The notes under the pieces are model-generated. The model saw nothing but the letters and a program-made list of their open reading frames with translations, had not been told where the DNA came from and made no database searches. A program made the translations under genes and the position numbers. 64,000 nucleotides of DNA from Glutinoglossum americanum (Eukaryota; Ascomycota; Geoglossomycetes; Geoglossales; Geoglossaceae), in assembly GCA_020080175.1 (NCBI GenBank), contig JAGHQL010000032.1, positions 1-64,000 on the forward strand, given 5' to 3'. Below are positions 24,848 through 35,389 of this stretch, one piece after another. Within the stretch, counting starts at the first letter, position 1; every line of letters begins with the position of its first letter.

Positions 24848-25339
24848 ATGCCAACAAATCGCCCGTTTCTCTCGAACTTCCTTGCGGCCTTCCGTGCCCA
24901 TTCAGCTATCTCACAAGCTTCCTCCGCTCCTCCAACATCACCCTCATCACAACAGTCCTCCCACCACACATCAGCCTCTTCCACCCATGTCACATCAACA
25001 TCCGCAAACCCCCGTGCAATAGCATCAAAATCCCTAGCGGCAGGACCCACAACGACAGCCGTGCAATCCCTCCAGTCAACCCGCACCGCCCAACAGACTT
25101 CCACCTCGCCACTGTCACGATCTCCTGGCACCCCGACCGCTGGTCAATCGGGAGGCGGCTCCGGACGGCGGAGACGCAGTTCGTGTAGTTCGACCGAAGG
25201 GTTTAGTGATGCACTGGGAGGAGAGAAGTGGTGGATTGGGGGGAGGAGTGCAGGCGGCGAGGAGAGGTTTTACAGGCTAGGGATGGTTAGGAGACATCGG
25301 AGTATCGACCGGCTGAGTTTGGACGAACTAAGTTTATGA
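24848..25339 (+). CDS. Conserved small fungal protein of unknown function
   Basis: A single exon encodes 163 aa. I recognise the arrangement from many ascomycete genomes but know of no assigned function. The N-terminus is short and hydrophobic/basic (MPTNRPFLSNFLAAFRAH). About 90 low-complexity Ser/Thr/Pro/Gln residues follow. The C-terminus is conserved: a basic RRRRSSCSS patch, then EGFSDALGGEKWWIGGR, GGEERFYRLGMVRR and the closing RSIDRLSLDELSL. ATG 24848 was chosen because the conserved N-terminus begins there, although the frame is open further upstream. The basic, serine-rich patch before the conserved tail suggests phosphoregulation, which is inference only. A TATAAA lies about 70 bp upstream. 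It has no close neighbours. Confidence 0.82.
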   Translation: MPTNRPFLSNFLAAFRAHSAISQASSAPPTSPSSQQSSHHTSASSTHVTSTSANPRAIASKSLAAGPTTTAVQSLQSTRTAQQTSTSPLSRSPGTPTAGQSGGGSGRRRRSSCSSTEGFSDALGGEKWWIGGRSAGGEERFYRLGMVRRHRSIDRLSLDELSL

Positions 25340-26124
25340 GACGGGAGGGAGAGTTTGAAAGGGGGAGAGGAGCTGTGATGATTGTGGTTTTATCTCGGAA
25401 AATCTGGCGTTAATTGTGAGACACGGCAAAAATGGATCACGTCTCTCCCTGGGCTCATTATTATTCTCAGAAATCGCTCGTCTCGCCATGCGATGGTAGT
25501 CTTTCTCTATCCTTCCTTAGGGGTGATACATAATGTAGTCACCCCATGGAACTTCTCAGCGGGGCAACCGGGGCTTCCACGCTCCTCCCTGGGGCTTTTA
25601 GCGGTGGGTCGGCAGATATGACGGCGGGCTCAACTCTCTGGACCAGCCTACAATCCTTACTTTGACTTTTTGCCCTCATGGGCTATATGTACATACACCT
25701 TGTAACCTGTCCAAAATACATAGCTGTACAAGCGCCTCAAGGAACCGCAGCCCTTTCGCCAAATGCTCGGTATTCCAGCCATGAACGTGAAGAGTCAGAA
25801 ATACAGTTCTGACCGGGGTGTGGCAAAATCATCCCAGGTTTCGTGTGCCCCCGCCGCTTGCATATTCTCTTCCGAGCTGCTCTTTGATTGTAGGGGGCGA
25901 ACTTCGCTTTTGTGGCAGGCTGTATGTATCAAAGACATGAATCATAGCCGCCGGAGAAGAAAGTCCGTCACTGTGTATCTGTTATTCGCCCTGCCGTCCA
26001 TCCCGCTACACTTGACTATGACACAAACCACAAAACATAGGCTAAATGCAACTAAAACCAGACACCTGGCGATTGCCATACCGCCGGAAATCTGGTGGAC
26101 CGTTCGTCGACAAAATAAATGTCC
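25340..26124. other. Convergent intergenic interval
   Basis: 785 bp between the small conserved gene and the CUE protein, which converge. No feature was recognised beyond presumed 3' UTRs. Confidence 0.5.
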
Positions 26125-26833
26125 TTAGAGCGAGATACCATTTCGAGCAGCCAACCGGTCCTTCTCCTCCATCTTGCGTCTCGCCGCGAGGATCATCTCC
26201 TCTCTCCTCCGCTGCAACAACTGCGCGCGCTCAGCTTTGTTTTGTGACCACGCCTGTTTTCCCGATGGCGTTTGACTTGTGTTTTTAGTGCTGCTTTGAT
26301 CTCCCTGAGATGCGGCGGAAAGTTTGGAGGAAAGGTTATATCGCGTGATCAGATCTGGTTGGGAGCTCTTTGCATTCGCTGCTGCTATTGTCGAGGCCGA
26401 GTTTGAGGATGAGGTTGACTGCCTGTTTGCGCTGGTCTCAGTCGCGTGGGGCTGGAATGAGATTGGTGGCTACAACGATCCCTCCATATTAGCAAATTCT
26501 GCCAAAAAAATTATATCCCAATGACGGCCTCTCAAAAGAGGTAGAACTTACAGTCTCCAGCCCCCGTCCACTCAAGATCCGTTCGGTTGTCGCATTCGGG
26601 TTCCCCCCATTACGTTGCAGGTCCCACATGATCTCCCTTATTCCAACCTGTGGGAACATCTGCAAGAGCATCTCAACCTGCACTGGGTCGATCCTCCGAC
26701 CAGAATTAGCTGCTGATGGACGTGGAGCATTGCTAGAACTCGACGATGGCGACGAGAAGAACCACCGCAACACCACGAAACCAACGATCGCCACAACGAT
26801 GAGTTGCGGGATGTTCAGCGTTTGCTCTGCCAT
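26125..26833 (-). CDS. cue1: CUE-domain ER membrane protein (Cue1-like)
   Basis: Two exons, 26833-26552 and 26469-26125, give 208 aa. Yeast Cue1 anchors and activates the E2 enzyme Ubc7 at the ER membrane for ER-associated degradation. Residues 8-25 form one membrane segment (IPQLIVVAIVGFVVLRWFF). A Ser-rich linker follows, then the CUE ubiquitin-binding domain (about 45-88) with VEMLLQMFPQVG and the helix-3 region NATTERILSGRGLET. The C-terminal part carries a basic, probably helical stretch, QLLQRRREEMILAARRK, which could be the Ubc7-binding region by position. The true start is ATG 26833, as nothing upstream in frame is an ATG. It lies 394 bp downstream of SMC2 on the same strand. Confidence 0.87.
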
Positions 26834-27227
26834 GAGCAATGGCTGTTGGGCGGTATGTATAGGAATGGCAAATTTCCCGTTGACGATGCGTTGTGAGACA
26901 GGAGCTGGAATATGGTGGTTGTGGAGATAGAATTACGGGTATTCTAGAAGGGTTCCGAAAATAATGGTTGATGCCGAGCACCGACAAGACTGCAACACGT
27001 GATTATCTTATCAGTCTTTTGTCATGTAAACAAGCCCAACATTCAAAGCCACAGCTCCAAGTTTCGCAGAAGAGACTATAGTGGTTTCCATTACGCCTAA
27101 TGCCGCCTCGAACCCTAGGATAAACTCAAAAGTAGAGAAATCGCCGTATACACATAAAGCACTAATCTATCCGATCATTGTAGTCGTCCCAAAAAGTACC
27201 CCTTCCCTAAAAACTAGGTACTATCCA

Positions 27228-30200
27228 TCACTTCAAGTCCGCCGGGGTCAGAGCCTGAACAACGCTGGTACCCTCACTAAATCGAGTCCTGAAAATACGG
27301 TTTGCATTCTGGAACATTCCATCTTTCAAACTGACAACAATAAACTGGGAGCCTTTGAAGCGGGTCTTGATTAGTCGGCCGATATTCTGTGTGTGGGAAA
27401 GATCCAGCGCTGCATCGACTTCATCAAGGATGTACATGGGCGCAGGCTTGAATTGGAGGAGAGCCATTATTAACGAAAGGGCAATAAGCGACCTGTGAAT
27501 TAAAAGGTTATGATCAGATTAGACGTCTCGAACCTTTAGTACTGGGAGTGTATACCGTTGGCCACCACTCAATTCTGTCAGACTCTGCTTCCACACCTTG
27601 CCCAGGGAGACCTTGACTTCCAGTCCAGCAGTGATCTCCTTCCCTTCCAGAGGATCTAGCTTAGCAAAGCTGCCTGGTAATAACTCCGCGAAGATTTGAC
27701 CGAAATCCCCATTTACTTTCTGCCAAGTCTTCTGTAGTGCCTCCTTCTTGTATTCATCAAGGTTGGTTATCGTCTCCTCAATCTTTCTCTTATCCCTGAT
27801 TACAGTCTTCATCATGTTCTTCAGTGCGATTTCCTTCTTCTCCACACTATCGATCATGTTCATGACTTTCGGATTAATCCTTTTCTTCATACCCTGAGAT
27901 CGTTCTGTCAGGTTACGGAGTGAAGATTTACATTCCGTGATGTTCTGGCCGTTGAAATCGTATGGCGTTCCAGGGCGACCAAAGCTATCCTTGTTGTCCT
28001 CGATCCACTCGTGCTCCTTCTCCATATGTGCAACCATCTGCGCTGCGGATTGCTGCTCTTTATGTAACTTTTCAATCTGGTGACCGAGCCTCTGCATCTC
28101 AAGACCATCCTCAGTGATTTGTGAGGCCTTAGATCTTGAAGCTTCCTCTAAAGCATGAAGTTCATCGTCGAAACCACTCAGTTTGGATTTTTCGTCCTCG
28201 AGACGTGCTTGGGCGATATCAAGGGCATCCTACTCTCTCTTCAGCAAGTACATTCGGAGAGATCCTAACTGGTTCCACCAACCTTGATTTGGGTCTGCTC
28301 TTGCTTCAGTGCCTGGACTTCCTCTTCCTGTGCCCTCAGCGTAGAGTCCGCTTCCTCGAGTTGCTCTCGCGTAGCAGATAAGTCTGCCGCAGCTTGCTCT
28401 ATAGATTATCAGCCCTTCCAATATCTAAATTCTCATGACGATCTCCTACCAGACTCTAACTGTGCCCCTTGGAGCTCCTTCTGCACTGCCTTCACGGATA
28501 CCGAATTCTTGCCTAGCGTTTTCCTTAGTGAGTCTAGGGATTTCTGAGGAACATTAGCAAAGATTCTGGGTGGGCATATGTTATCCACAAACCTGTAATT
28601 CAGCAAGCTTGCCGTCCTTGTTGTTATCGAAGTCCTTCATTTCCCGCTCTATACGCTTGATATCTTTCATCGCCTCGTCCTGCCGAGTCTTTGCACTCAT
28701 GGTATCATTCTTTAGCTGGATTATATTCTCTTTCATCTCCCTAACTGCTTGGATGATCTATTGTCTGTCAGTATGTATCTACCTTTTGGGGGAAACCGGC
28801 TACACACGGTTGAAGAAGAATTGCTGTTTATTTGTTCTTCCGTGAGCTTAAGTTCATGCGTTTTCAAATCGAGCTCTTGTTTCAGCGTCCGGGCTTGATC
28901 CATATTTTTCTTCTCTCTCGCCATAAGCGATTGTAATTCAACAAGGGAGTTCTCTTGACGAGTCAATTCTTTGGTGAGCTCATTTAACTTCTGCAATGTA
29001 ACCAGAACCCCGCTTGAATTTGTTGAGCTTCCGCCAGACAGAGTGCCAGCAGGATCATACACGTCACCTTCAAGAGTGACGCTTTTGACACGAACTGCTG
29101 GGTCGAAAGTCACGCTCTTAGCTGTCTCGGCATCTGCGCAAATTAAGGTAGATCCGAATACGTAGTCCATAGCGGCAGAGACCTCGTCCTCATAGCCGAT
29201 CAGAGATAGTGCAAGGTCAACCTTGCCAGGGGCGATCCTTTGGGCAGCACCAATTCTCTAACATCGTGTTAGCAAAGGTTACCATGACTGGATATTCTAA
29301 AAGTACCTCTGCAGCAACCCGCAGTGCAGCAATCTTGTTTAATGGAATAATCGTGACTCTCTTTTTCAGCTTTCCATTCTGCAAGAGCTGGGTGCCAGTC
29401 ACCTCAGAATCAACAACCACGTTGTAAAGGCGGCCGCCGGCGCAGATTTCTAGCGCAACCCCAGCATGTGCCTTATCCCTATCCAAGGTAAACAGCTGAG
29501 CTACCAGTCCTTTCACTTTGGAACGATCAAATCTTGGGGATGGATCGCTGTAACTGAAGTCGATATTGGCAACTTTCCGCTTTTGACCGTCAGCCTGTTC
29601 GCGAAGTCCCCTTATCCGCTGTTGTAAAGAGGCTTCCTGCTTGTACATATCTTCTTCTCTCCCTGGCTCAAAGCCTAGCTTACTAAGTTCAGATTCTAGC
29701 TTCCTTGACCGAGAGCGAAGTCCATCCAAGTCCTTAAGTAATCCGGAATTCTGCTCCTTTGCTTTTTTGGCTCGGGGCTCTTCCTCCTTTATTCGCTTTT
29801 CAAGGTGTGTGATTCTGAGCTTAGCTTGTTCCTGCTCGGTGGTAGCAGCACTAACGCGGTTTCTCGCGTCTGATGGTTATTAGTACAGGCTTCTGCAGAT
29901 CCACCAACTAGCCCTTACCTTGTAGCTGTCCTTGGTAGCCACTCTCTTGGCCCTCTTTCGAAGCTACACCAGTGAGTAGTGTCTGAAGCAGTTCCTCCTT
30001 CTTCTCCGCATCTTGAGTTTTCTTCTCTAGCTCCGCTTTGGCGTTGTCATATCGTGACTTCAATTCCTCGAAGAGCACTCTTTTCTCCTTTAATTGGATC
30101 TCGAGTTCTGAGACAGTTCTCTGGACACCATTTCGCTTTTCTTTTTCTTCCTTGATACTTGTCGCTTTTAGGTCAAGGATAGTGGTCAGCCGGACAAGTT

Positions 30201-31186
30201 CGTGCGAGTGAGCTTTGACACCGTCTTCCATGGCTTGGAATTTCCCGCCTTTCCGAAGCTCCTTGTCTTTTTGTGCTTTTGTTCGTTTGATATCCTCTTC
30301 AAGATGGGAAATCTCATTCTTCAGGCGCAACACTGAATCTTCCAGGTCTTTTGCTCGTTGTTTCTTCTGTTCTAGATCGCTCGCCGTCTGCCGGAGCTTG
30401 TCTTTATTCTTTAAGTAGTCATGAGCAACAACCAGTCTTGTGAGTCGCTCGAGATCACTCTGCGTTTGTTGGAACTCCAGGAATATACGCTTCTCCGTCC
30501 TGAGTTTGTCTAGCTTCGGTTCAATCTCTTCTTTTAACAAGTCGTTGATCTCCTGGACCTTCATCTCCTTCTTCGCCATTGTTTTGAGTGCTTTATCCCT
30601 CCGGTCCTCGAACATTCGGGTTCCTGCGGCCTCTTCAATCATCGACAAGATCTCTACCGGCTTCATATTGAGCACCTTAGTGATCCGGCCTTGCATAATG
30701 AGGAAATTGGGATTGTTGATGTTGAGTTGGACAGACTGGAATAGGTTCTGGACCGTCTGCTGTTGAGCCCGATGCCCATTAATAAGATACTTACTCGTGC
30801 CGCCGAGGACAATTTGTCGAGTAACCTGTATTTGCGCATATTCTTCGAACCCAATAGGGCTCTTCTTTTTATCGTGATTATCAAAGACAATTGTCACGCT
30901 AGCTTTCGTGACCCCCGCTTGCCCCCGCTTGTAAATGAGGTCCTAACGATCTGAATTAGCCAAGTAGGTCTATCGGCCATCAGCATAGAAGACTCACTTG
31001 GAGATTCTGAGCTCTGACTGTGCTCATATTCGTTATTCCCAGGACGAAACATATTGAATCAAGCATGTTGGACTTCCCGCTACCATTTAGTCCCGTAATT
31101 GAGTTAAAACTTTCGTCCCACCCAGAAATCACGGTTCGTACAGCATATGACTTGAAGCCGTCAATGATCACTTCAACGATCCTCAT
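27228..31186 (-). CDS. smc2: Condensin subunit SMC2
   Basis: Nine exons on the minus strand: 31186-30998, 30942-29919, 29869-29307, 29257-28808, 28757-28593, 28543-28450, 28398-28283, 28229-27556 and 27492-27228. They encode 1179 aa, the usual length. SMC2 pairs with SMC4 in condensin, an ATP-driven loop-extruding machine that compacts mitotic chromosomes. The N-terminal ATPase half has Walker [10 protein letters not shown] (32-40) and [17 protein letters not shown]. Long coiled coils flank a hinge that contains [11 protein letters not shown] and [14 protein letters not shown]. The C-terminal half has the signature LSGGQR (1087-1092), split by the last intron, and Walker B YILDEVD (1112-1118). 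The seven introns other than the last (63 nt) are 49-55 nt. All phases agree. An ACGCG box lies 49 bp upstream of the start codon. Confidence 0.98.
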
Positions 31187-31234
31187 AGTGACGGTAATAT
31201 TTTTTTGAGGGTGCGGTACAATGGTGTTCAAGAG

Positions 31235-31239
31235 ACGCG
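31235..31239 (+). promoter_or_regulatory. ACGCG (MCB-like) box before SMC2
   Basis: The pentamer ACGCG, followed by A, lies 49 bp upstream of the SMC2 ATG. ACGCG is the core of the MBF cell-cycle box in yeasts. Function here is inferred from position only. Confidence 0.35.
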
Positions 31240-31465
31240 ATCGATGTTTGTTTACATCGTTGCGACCAGGGAGTCGGGATCTTCCGTGATGACCAATCGT
31301 CAACACGTGACAACATCTAAACATCTAGTTCCAGAGATAAGCCCATCTACAAATATGATTACCATTTAAATTGCGGGCACAAGAGATGCAAAGAATTCCA
31401 ACACTAATGTGGTGGTTGGGCTCGACGGGTGTGGCTCCTGATAGTCCTAATAACGCACTTCGGAC

Positions 31466-31770
31466 GTAGGCCTACAAATCATGTTAACATACCATATATC
31501 TCACCATTTCATAGCATAATATCCTCCGGATGCTAAAAATGGTAGGGTACAATGTGCCCTATCGTTTTTCATGTGTAGGCTTATAAATCACGTTAATATA
31601 CCATATATCCTACCATTTTGTAGCATAATATCCTCTAGATGGAGAAAATGATAGGGTACAATGTACCCTATCGTTTTTCATACATAGGCCTACAAATCAT
31701 GTTAACATGCCATATATCCTACCATTTCGTAGCATATCCTCTGGATGCAAAAAATGATAGGGCACAATGG
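31466..31770. repeat. 109-bp palindrome-rich tandem repeat, about 2.8 copies
   Basis: Copies start at 31466, 31575 and 31684, so the period is exactly 109 bp, with the third copy cut short. Each unit holds two inverted repeats. One has arms ACCATTT..TAGCA and TGCTA..AAATGGT. The other is an almost perfect hairpin, in copy 2 GATAGGGTAC-AAT-GTACCCTATC in two arms of ten. Each unit begins near TAGGCCTA, itself a palindrome in copies 1 and 3. Substitutions between copies are scattered and the third copy also has a small deletion. Confidence 0.9.
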
Positions 31771-31922
31771 ATCGTGCTGCCCAGCATCTTGACCAGTCGC
31801 GCTGCAGCCATTAGTGCTCGAGACGGACGGAAGCACTGTGGTTTCGTAGCTCTATACAATATAGGAACATTCGAGAATATATATACTGTTCTTGACGGCT
31901 ATGTGAACCATTCTCAACGTTT

Positions 31923-32051
31923 CTCATCCGCTAGACCCGTCAAGAGATAAACAGTGAGAGATAGACCAATGCATGAACGAAACACCTCTCATCCGTTAGG
32001 CCCACCAAGAGATAAACAGTGACAGATAGACCAATGCATGAGCGAAACGCC
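31923..32051. repeat. 65-bp tandem duplication
   Basis: Two adjacent copies of a 65-bp unit start at 31923 and 31988 with CTCATCCG. They share GAGATAAACAGTGA and GATAGACCAATGCATGA, with about eight differences. The array lies 128 bp from the CHIP stop codon. Confidence 0.9.
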
Positions 32052-32178
32052 ATAAAAAATGCATGACCACTGCTCCGTTGCTCATCACACGCAATGAAAG
32101 TGATGTTGGGCGGTCTCAGTAAACCTGAGATGGTCATCCAATCGCCAATTGATCATTTAGGGAGTATATCTCCAGGTA

Positions 32179-33245
32179 TCACCAGTCTACTGCCCACCCA
32201 TTTTCTTCCAAAAATGCTGCACAAGCTTGTTTCAGAGCCAGGTTTGGTCGGAGTTCAGACTCAAGAAGTGGCTCTCGGGTCAACGGATCCGTCTTAGACC
32301 GTCGTATATGCTCCATAATGCTAGATCTATCGTACGACTGGCCTGTCTTTGTCTAGATCGTTGTTAGAGCACAAGCTGCGGGAAAATAGGGATTGGTGGC
32401 CTACCACAACAGGGTCATGTATAACAGAGAACGAAATGTTGTCTATTATCCAGTCTGGTACTTCCTGCGGGGACCATTAATTTCTGTCTCCAGCTGTGGA
32501 GATAATCGGACTTGCTAACCCTCTTTTTAAGGTTATTGGGATGTGCGAGTGCAAAAACCCTATGTAACTCATCTATCTTCCGTTGCGAGATGTCATGGAT
32601 AATTCTTATATCCTCCTCGGCCTCGCTGGTTGATTTTTCTCCTCTGTCGAGATCCCCACTCACTGCCGCCTCCTGCATATCTCTCGCACGCTCAAGCCTA
32701 TCCGTTAACTCCGCCAAGAGCTCATCCTGATCTCTAATTCTACTTCTTTCTCTGTGTTCCCAAAGCTCCTTCTTTATCCTCAGCACCAACGCTGAGATAT
32801 AACTCATACTCGTGCTGCCAGTATCAACGCAGATGTCATATGCTTTCCGCGCTGAGGCAAGCGCCTCGTTTGGGCGATTCAGCTCCAACTGAGCTTGGGC
32901 GAGATAGTAGAAGGCTTTCATATTCTGTGGGGAGAGTTCGATTGACTTTATACAATCATCTATAACGTCGCCCCAAGAAGAGAGCTTGATGCGAGCGAAT
33001 GCACGGTTGGTGAAGAAAATATGGTTCTTCGGGTCACGAACAATGCTACTCGGATATCAGAGTTAGTAGGTATATACAAAGCGGTTACGAGAAACGGACG
33101 CTTCAGTATAGCACTTCTCTGCGCCTTTATAGTCACCTTCTTCAAACCGGCTATCAGTCAAGCCAGTTAGCGCGCCCCAAATATCGTTGAACCACTAATC
33201 ATACCGGTTGCCCTTCTCCTTGAACATCAATGCCGGATTCTCCAT
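32179..33245 (-). CDS. CHIP-like E3 ubiquitin ligase (TPR + U-box)
   Basis: Five exons, 33245-33205, 33150-33100, 33045-32520, 32464-32405 and 32352-32179, give 283 aa. CHIP (STUB1) binds Hsp70/Hsp90 through TPR repeats and ubiquitinates clients through its U-box. The N-terminus starts MENPALMFKEKGN and has TPR motifs (FEEGDYKGAEKCYTEA, HIFFTNRAFARIKL, MKAFYYLAQAQLEL). A charged coiled linker follows. The U-box (about 210-283) reads VPDWIIDNISFSVIHDPVV, TKTGQSYDRSSI, KTDPLTREPL and ends in FLEENGWAVDW. The second intron has the weak donor GTCCGT but a good CTACTAAC branch. It sits in a minus-strand row with SMC2 and PSF2. Confidence 0.92.
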
Positions 33246-34388
33246 CTTTAACGTCAGCTATCTTTGCACGGCACAAATTATTGCCTGAGCCGTAATCGAG
33301 CCTGAGGAGTATAGATCCGGATCACTCAAAGATCAGTGTAGGTCCCGATCTAGTGTCCTTGTCCTAGTTTAGATAAGAATAGACAGGGGTATATGTTAGA
33401 TACATACAGGCTGTAGAAGGCTGGATGTTAGAAGGGCTAGTTGTCCGGCCCGCTTTTGAATAATGTTGCCGCGCCTTACGAACATACATGCTGCCTTTCA
33501 GTGCGAGGTTAGAACCTTCTAGAAGAGCTCGCTAAGTCACCGCCTTGTACGAGCGGATGTGCCCCGCAGTTGGACCCCGCATCTCAGAATTTAGTAGCAA
33601 AACAAGTTGTATTGTGTATGAGAATATGCGTGCTATGGTATCACATTTGATTCGACTCTGCGGTTCTATGTGGCGCCATTATGCCAAGGAATTCTTATTT
33701 TATGCTAGCCAACTCAATGTGGCGCTTGTCCGGTTTTTGAGACAATCCCTTTCGACCGTTAGATCCTTGTTCGGTGGTGTACCGGCAACAAGTAACCGGA
33801 TCCTCCAGGAAGACAACCCTTTCCGGTATTACTACTAACCTAAAACTAATAGCATCATATAGGAGTTGAAGGCCCTCCCTGACATGGAATGTTCTTTCAT
33901 GAAAATTCCTGTTATACTCAATTTGGTGGGCCCTGTGTAAGGCTCCCCTTACCCCACTCTTCATTATCCTTCTCATCGCAATACTCCAGAAGAATCGCAA
34001 TGTCCTGCCTCATGCGTTTTGCAGCGATAGCAAAGAATTCGAAGCACTTAAGCAGGACGCGGTAGCCATCCGGTCTCCTGTAGGACACGAGATTTCAAAC
34101 CGTGGGGTGCCAAGCGCAGGCCACTCCACCAACATCCAGATCAAATTGGAGAGCGATTCAGACTTAACGGTATGAAGAGAGATTCTTTGTCACAGATTGG
34201 GTTCGAATTGGTGAACCGATATGTCCGCGGTTCAAATAAGTAGTTGCAAGTTTCGAAAGAACCTCAGTGACAAAAGCCTCAATAGCTTGCTCAGGGTGTC
34301 CGTAGTTTTAGAGCTGTAGGCTTGAGGGCGGTTGAGGGGAAACCCCAAATGTAAATCGGATCTGGTGCCGGAGTGATTTCTTGCAGGA
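33246..34388. other. Intergenic CHIP-PSF2, nothing recognised
   Basis: About 1.1 kb between two minus-strand genes. It should contain the CHIP promoter and PSF2 3' end. Short frames show no homology. A weak tRNA-like stretch near 34040-34130 was examined and rejected. Confidence 0.5.
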
Positions 34389-35216
34389 TCACAAATCCAT
34401 TTCATCGCCATTCTCAACTGGATCATATGCATCATCTCCTTCCTCAACTTCCCTCTCCCGAAGAGCCTGTTCCCGAGATGTACCGATCTTCCTGTTGATA
34501 AGTGTCAGCATACACATACTACACACGAGCTCTCCGCCAAGTGTCTAAACCTACCTCAACCCATCCACTACTCCTGAAATGAAAGCTCTGCCCTCACCGA
34601 CTTCCATTCCCCCTACCCCCTTTAACCCGACCATCCCACTACCATCTAATACGACCACACCAGCTCTTATCTTTGCCATTCTTATCTCTCGAAGGTCCCG
34701 CATTAGCCGCCTCACTGTGTCTGGATCAACCACGTCATCCGGTGCCGCATCGAGCAATATCTCCCCCAGCTCCAGCCAATGGTACGGAAGCGCTCCATCC
34801 GGGGCATCGGCCGTTGACGAGAGCAAAAAGGGCGGGCTTGTGGTAGCCTCTCCAGTGGCAGGAGGCGGGAGAGGGGGCGGTGGAGAGAATTGATCCGTTT
34901 TATTTCTTTCGATGTCCAGAATCGATGTTAGGGCGGTAGGATGGAACCATGGGGGGGGAAGAATATTTGCGCGGCGTTGGCGCTTGAGGAGGAGAGCTAA
35001 CCAGAGAGGCAAAGAGGCTCGATGCGGTGGGTGGAGAGGCACTGTTGGTCCCTGGGATAATAGGCCTCAGCAACTTCCAAGTCTCTTTCGGGCCCAACTC
35101 ACCCCTAGAAGTTCGAGGCCTTCAAGACGCTGTCTTGGCACAACAGTAACCATCTCCATCTCACAAATAAAGGCAATTTCTGGTGGGGTCAAACCTGGGG
35201 GTGAGGGTAGAGCCAT
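34389..35216 (-). CDS. psf2: GINS complex subunit PSF2
   Basis: Three exons, 35216-35103, 35051-34555 and 34491-34389, give 237 aa. PSF2 is one of four GINS subunits; with Cdc45 and MCM2-7 it forms the replicative helicase. Conserved features are [17 protein letters not shown] at the N-terminus, [42 protein letters not shown] and [20 protein letters not shown] fungus-type acidic tail ([20 protein letters not shown]) is encoded by the last exon, so the protein does not stop at the TAG that follows GVVDGLR in the unspliced frame. It is head to head with ALG10, with only 173 bp between the two start codons. Confidence 0.95.
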
Positions 35217-35389
35217 AGTCCTCAATCAATTAGTACTGAGACTTGGGCTTCGCGTTAACATGACCGGTTACCCGTCAACACTAAAATGTCAACGACATTC
35301 CTCAACCATTCCATGAACAATGCAGATTTCGAGTACAACTCCAAGCCTGTTACTAGAATTGTGAATGCTTAGTTGGAATTCCTTTACGT
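35217..35389. promoter_or_regulatory. 173-bp bidirectional promoter PSF2 / ALG10
   Basis: The two start codons point away from each other across 173 bp. The interval contains CGCGT at 35251-35255 (ACGCG on the PSF2 strand, 35 bp before its ATG). No TATA box is evident. The UTRs must be short or overlapping. Confidence 0.65.
35251..35255 (-). promoter_or_regulatory. ACGCG (MCB-like) box before PSF2
   Basis: ACGCG on the minus strand, 35 bp upstream of the PSF2 start codon and inside the shared promoter with ALG10. Candidate MBF site, inferred from the yeast consensus. Confidence 0.35.

Larger units (their letters stand above)
31187..32178. other. Intergenic SMC2-CHIP with tandem repeats
   Basis: About 1 kb between two tandem minus-strand genes. 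It holds the SMC2 promoter near 31187-31300, a 109-bp tandem repeat (31466-31770) and a 65-bp tandem duplication (31923-32051), each annotated separately. Confidence 0.7.

Noticed and set aside
31466-32051. CRISPR array
   Set aside because: The repeats are contiguous tandem units of 109 and 65 bp with no unique spacers, in a eukaryotic nuclear context.
34040-34130. tRNA or tRNA-derived element on the minus strand
   Set aside because: There are weak A-box-like and B-box-like strings, but the T stem does not pair in the standard 5+7+5 form and no acceptor stem forms.
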